DNA of 64,000 nt from Kumtagia ephedrae (GTDB lineage Bacteria > Pseudomonadota > Alphaproteobacteria > Rhizobiales > Rhizobiaceae): the NCBI RefSeq assembly GCF_003012745.1, contig NZ_PXYK01000019.1:62001-126000 (forward strand). The letters run 5' to 3'. The position numbers and the translations under genes are program-made. Shown here piece after piece: positions 61,511 to 64,000 of this stretch. The notes below the pieces were generated by a model. The model was not told where the DNA came from and did no database searches. It saw only the letters and a list, made by a program, of their open reading frames with translations. Positions within the stretch are counted from its first letter, which is position 1; each line of letters begins with the position of its first letter.

Positions 61511-62794
61511 TCAAACCGCCTTCGGCTTGAACTCATACGCGGCAATCGACTCCGCCTTCATCTCGATGGAAAAGCCCGGCAGCTTCGGCGGCATGTAGGC
61601 GGCGTTGTCGATCACGCAGGGCTCGACGAAATGCTCGTGCAAATGGTCGACATATTCGATGACGCGGCCGTCCTTGCTGCCCGACACGGCGACAAAGTCG
61701 ATCATCGACAGGTGCTGGACATATTCGCACAGGCCGACGCCGCCGGCATGCGGCCACACCGGCAGGCCGTATTTGGCCGCCATCAAGAGCACCGACAGCA
61801 CCTCGTTGAGGCCGCCCATACGGCAGGCGTCGATCTGCACCACGTCGATCGCGCCGCCGGCGATCATCTGCTTGAAGATGATGCGGTTCTGGCACATCTC
61901 GCCAGTCGCCACCTTCACCGGCGCCACCGCCTCGCGGATCTTCTTGTGGCCGGCGACGTCGTCGGGGCTGGTCGGCTCCTCGATGAAATAGGGTTTTGCG
62001 AAGGCGAGCCTGTTCACCCAGTCGATCGCCTGCTCGACCTCCCACACCTGGTTGGCGTCGATCATCATGAAGCGGTCCGGGCCGAGCACCTCGCGGGCGA
62101 TGGTCAGCCGGCGGATGTCGTCGTCGAGATCGCGCCCCACCTTCATCTTCACATGCGTGAAGCCGGCGTCGACGGCCTCCTGGCACAGCCGCCGCAGTTT
62201 TTCGTCGGAATAGCCGAGCCAGCCGGCCGAGGTGGTGTAGCAGGCATAACCCTCGCGCTCGAGCACGGCTATGCGCTCCGCCTTGCCCGGCTCGGCGCGG
62301 CGCAGGAGTTCTAGCGCCTCCTCCGGCGTGATCGCGTCGGTGAGATAGCGGAAGTCGACGATCCTGACGATCTCCTCCGGGCTCATCTCGGCGACCAGCC
62401 GCCACACCGGCTTGCCCGCCTGCCTGGCGAGCAGGTCCCACACCGCGTTGACCACCGCGCCGGTGGCGAGATGCATGGCGCCCTTGTCGGGGCCGATCCA
62501 GCGAAGCTGGCTGTCGCCGGTCACATGCCGCCAGAACCGGCCGGGGTCCTCGCGGATCCAGTCCAGCTCCAGGCCGACCACCAGGTGCCGCATCGCCTCT
62601 ATGGCGCGGCAGCAGATGTCGTTGCCGCGCCCGATGGTGAAGGTGAGCCCGTGCCCCTCCAGCCGGCCATCCGTCTCCAGCACCACATAGGCGGCCGAAT
62701 AGTCGGGATCGGGATTCATCGCATCCGAGCCGTCCAGGCTTTGCGAGGTCGGAAAGCGCAGATCGTGGGTGCGAAGGCCGATGATGCGGGTCAT
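61511..62794 (-). CDS. L-fuconate dehydratase (enolase superfamily)
   Basis: A 427-residue Mg-dependent dehydratase. Enolase-superfamily residues are seen: KMKVG (the KxK catalytic Lys motif, about 218-220), ANQVWEVEQA (metal Asp in MIDANQ), IEEPTSPDD, GEMCQNR and a catalytic His region (WPHAGGVGLCEY). The whole follows L-fuconate dehydratase closely (RTHDLRFPTSQSLDGSDAMN at the N-terminus). It yields 2-keto-3-deoxy-L-fuconate. The next genes provide oxidation and hydrolysis. Confidence 0.93.
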   Translation of the reverse strand: MTRIIGLRTHDLRFPTSQSLDGSDAMNPDPDYSAAYVVLETDGRLEGHGLTFTIGRGNDICCRAIEAMRHLVVGLELDWIREDPGRFWRHVTGDSQLRWIGPDKGAMHLATGAVVNAVWDLLARQAGKPVWRLVAEMSPEEIVRIVDFRYLTDAITPEEALELLRRAEPGKAERIAVLEREGYACYTTSAGWLGYSDEKLRRLCQEAVDAGFTHVKMKVGRDLDDDIRRLTIAREVLGPDRFMMIDANQVWEVEQAIDWVNRLAFAKPYFIEEPTSPDDVAGHKKIREAVAPVKVATGEMCQNRIIFKQMIAGGAIDVVQIDACRMGGLNEVLSVLLMAAKYGLPVWPHAGGVGLCEYVQHLSMIDFVAVSGSKDGRVIEYVDHLHEHFVEPCVIDNAAYMPPKLPGFSIEMKAESIAAYEFKPKAV

Positions 62795-62803
62795 GGGAAC
62801 TCC

Positions 62804-62892
62804 AGGCAGTAGGCAATAGGCAGATAGGCAGTAGGAACGAATTGGCGGCAGCAGGCGGTAGCCTGCTGTCTATTGCCTATTGCCGACTGCCT
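62804..62892. repeat. Inverted repeat of AATAGGCA units
   Basis: A 19-bp arm (AGGCAGTAGGCAATAGGCA, 62804-62822) and its complement at 62874-62892 with one mismatch; an additional partial unit (ATAGGCAGTAGG) sits next to the left arm. The right arm overlaps the stop codon of the hydrolase gene by one base. Confidence 0.8.
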
Positions 62893-63737
62893 TATGCATC
62901 GGCAACGAAAGTCTGCTTCTGCGTGCCGAGCCCCTCGATGCCGAGCTCGACGACGTCGCCGGCCTTGAGATAGCGCGGCGGCTTCAGGCCCATGCCGACG
63001 CCGGGCGGCGTGCCGGTCGAGATGACGTCGCCGGGCTGCAGGCTCATGAACTGGCTGAGGTAGGAGACCAGATACTTCACCCCGTAGACCATGGTTTTGG
63101 TCGAGCCGTTCTGCATGGTCTGGCCGTTGACCGTCAGCCACATCGGCAGGTTCTGCGGGTCCGGCACCTCGTCCTTGGTGACCAGCCACGGGCCGATCGG
63201 GCCGAAGGTGTCGCAGCTCTTGCCCTTGGTCCACTGGCCGTGCCGCTCGGTCTGGAAAGCGCGTTCGGAGACATCGTGGGCCGTGCAGTAGCCGGCGACG
63301 TAGTCGAGCGCCTCGTCCTCGCTGACGTATTTGGCGGTCTTGCCGATGACGACGCCGAGTTCGACCTCCCAGTCGGTCTTCTCAGAGCCGCGCGGGATCA
63401 GCACATCGTCGTTGGGGCCGACGATCGCCGAAGTCGCCTTCATGAAGATGATCGGCTCCGGCGGCACGGTGGCGCCGGTCTCGGCGGCATGGTCGGAATA
63501 ATTGAGGCCGATGCAGATGAATTTTCCGGTGCCGGCGACGCAGGGGCCGATGCGCGGATTGCCGGAGACCAGCGGCAGCGAGGCCGGATCGATCTTGCCG
63601 AGCGCCGCGAGCGAGGCCGGGTCGAGCTCGCTGCCGGCGAGGTCGAGCACATGGCCGGACAGGTCGCGGATGCTGCCGTCGGCGTCGATCACGCCGGGCT
63701 TTTCGCGGCCTGCCTCTCCAAAACGAATGAATTTCAT
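62892..63737 (-). CDS. FAH-family hydrolase (2,4-diketo-3-deoxy-acid type)
   Basis: A 281-residue hydrolase. The FAH metal site is visible as WEVELGVVIG and SCDTFGPIGPWLVTKDEV, with the N-terminal MKFIRFGEAGREKPGVID. Relatives include the 2,4-diketo-3-deoxy-L-fuconate hydrolase, which releases pyruvate and L-lactate. Context (fuconate dehydratase and SDR) favours this over acylpyruvase. 97 bp separate it from the dehydratase gene. Confidence 0.88.
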   Translation of the reverse strand: MKFIRFGEAGREKPGVIDADGSIRDLSGHVLDLAGSELDPASLAALGKIDPASLPLVSGNPRIGPCVAGTGKFICIGLNYSDHAAETGATVPPEPIIFMKATSAIVGPNDDVLIPRGSEKTDWEVELGVVIGKTAKYVSEDEALDYVAGYCTAHDVSERAFQTERHGQWTKGKSCDTFGPIGPWLVTKDEVPDPQNLPMWLTVNGQTMQNGSTKTMVYGVKYLVSYLSQFMSLQPGDVISTGTPPGVGMGLKPPRYLKAGDVVELGIEGLGTQKQTFVADA

Positions 63738-63828
63738 CGATTGTCTCCCGGTTTTCGGTTCAGAACTGGTGCAAAATTCGCGAAAAGACGACGGAAATCG
63801 AGCCGTTTTCGCGAGTTCCGGCCGGCTC

Positions 63829-64000
63829 TCAGATCGTCCAGCCGCCGTCTATGGCATAGGCCTGGCCGGTCGTGTAGGTGGCGCCGGCCAGATAGACGGC
63901 GAGATCGGCGATTTCCTCCGGCGTGCCCATGCGCCCGATCGGCTGGCGGGCGATGAAGGCGGCGCGGGCCGCGTCGTAGTCGCCCTGGGCGCGCAGCCGG
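63829..64000 (-). CDS. SDR-family oxidoreductase, C-terminal part
   Basis: The last 56 residues of a short-chain dehydrogenase (PIGRMGTPEEIADLAVYLAG ... AIDGGWTI), N-terminus outside the right edge. The PIGRMGTPEEIA and C-terminal DGGWTI motifs are typical. In this setting it is probably the 2-keto-3-deoxy-L-fuconate dehydrogenase of the fucose route, or L-fucose dehydrogenase. Catalytic residues are not in view. Confidence 0.85.
   Translation of the reverse strand, partial: RLRAQGDYDAARAAFIARQPIGRMGTPEEIADLAVYLAGATYTTGQAYAIDGGWTI

Noticed and set aside
1-64000. tRNA or rRNA genes
   Set aside because: I saw no cloverleaf or conserved rRNA stretches in the intergenic gaps that I read.

Overview
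The window is GC-rich, densely coded alphaproteobacterial DNA. Long operons with ATGA/GTGA overlaps, many ABC uptake systems, RpiR-type regulation and several families of GC-rich intergenic palindromes suggest a Rhizobiales chromosome, probably Mesorhizobium-like Phyllobacteriaceae. That placement is inferred from gene content and repeat style, since no rRNA or other marker gene is present.

Layout. (1) 1-4479, minus strand: a carbohydrate ABC importer (binding protein, two permeases, a small membrane protein, and an ATPase cut by the window edge), with candidate operator half-sites upstream. (2) 4856-42615: a large type VI secretion (T6SS) island. It holds tagH, an uncharacterised gene and vgrG (minus); an OmpA-like gene, tssA, tssB, tssC, hcp, tssE, tssF, tssG and clpV (plus); a small HExxH protein followed by a secreted TIMP-like protein (plus); a fused M23 endopeptidase/lytic transglycosylase and a DUF1036 protein (minus); a secreted protein with an ExbB-ExbD-ExbD-TonB-like set (plus); and a caspase-like/Sel1 protein, a Gly-rich lipoprotein, PAAR, tssK, tssL, tssM, tagF, pppA and ppkA (minus). 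Twelve of the thirteen core Tss proteins are present and TssJ is not evident. PpkA, PppA, TagH and TagF form the known threonine-phosphorylation control set. (3) 42875-59847: a catabolic region with an RpiB-type isomerase, an alpha/beta hydrolase, a complete LivK/G/F/H/M-type ABC transporter, two M20 hydrolases, an RpiR regulator, a dimethylformamidase-like protein, a class III aminotransferase coupled to a BKACE (DUF849) enzyme, a GNAT acetyltransferase and a long FAH-family protein. (4) 59854-61353: two uncharacterised genes next to a remnant of a second fuconate dehydratase gene. (5) 61511-64000, minus strand: L-fuconate dehydratase, an FAH hydrolase and the end of an SDR gene, matching the non-phosphorylative L-fucose route to pyruvate and lactate.

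The most novel-looking content is inside the T6SS island. Directly after clpV, a cytoplasmic-type zincin (HELAH) is followed by an exported protein with the TIMP pattern: signal peptidase I cleavage would leave a mature N-terminal Cys-x-Cys, and only two further cysteines lie at TIMP-like spacing. This suggests a protease effector with a metalloprotease-inhibitor immunity protein. Second, a proton-channel set (ExbB, two ExbD) ends in a TonB-like protein whose C-terminal periplasmic domain resembles that of the PpkA kinase next door, suggesting an energised envelope module tied to T6SS control. A caspase-like Sel1 protein and a two-activity peptidoglycan hydrolase complete the accessory set.
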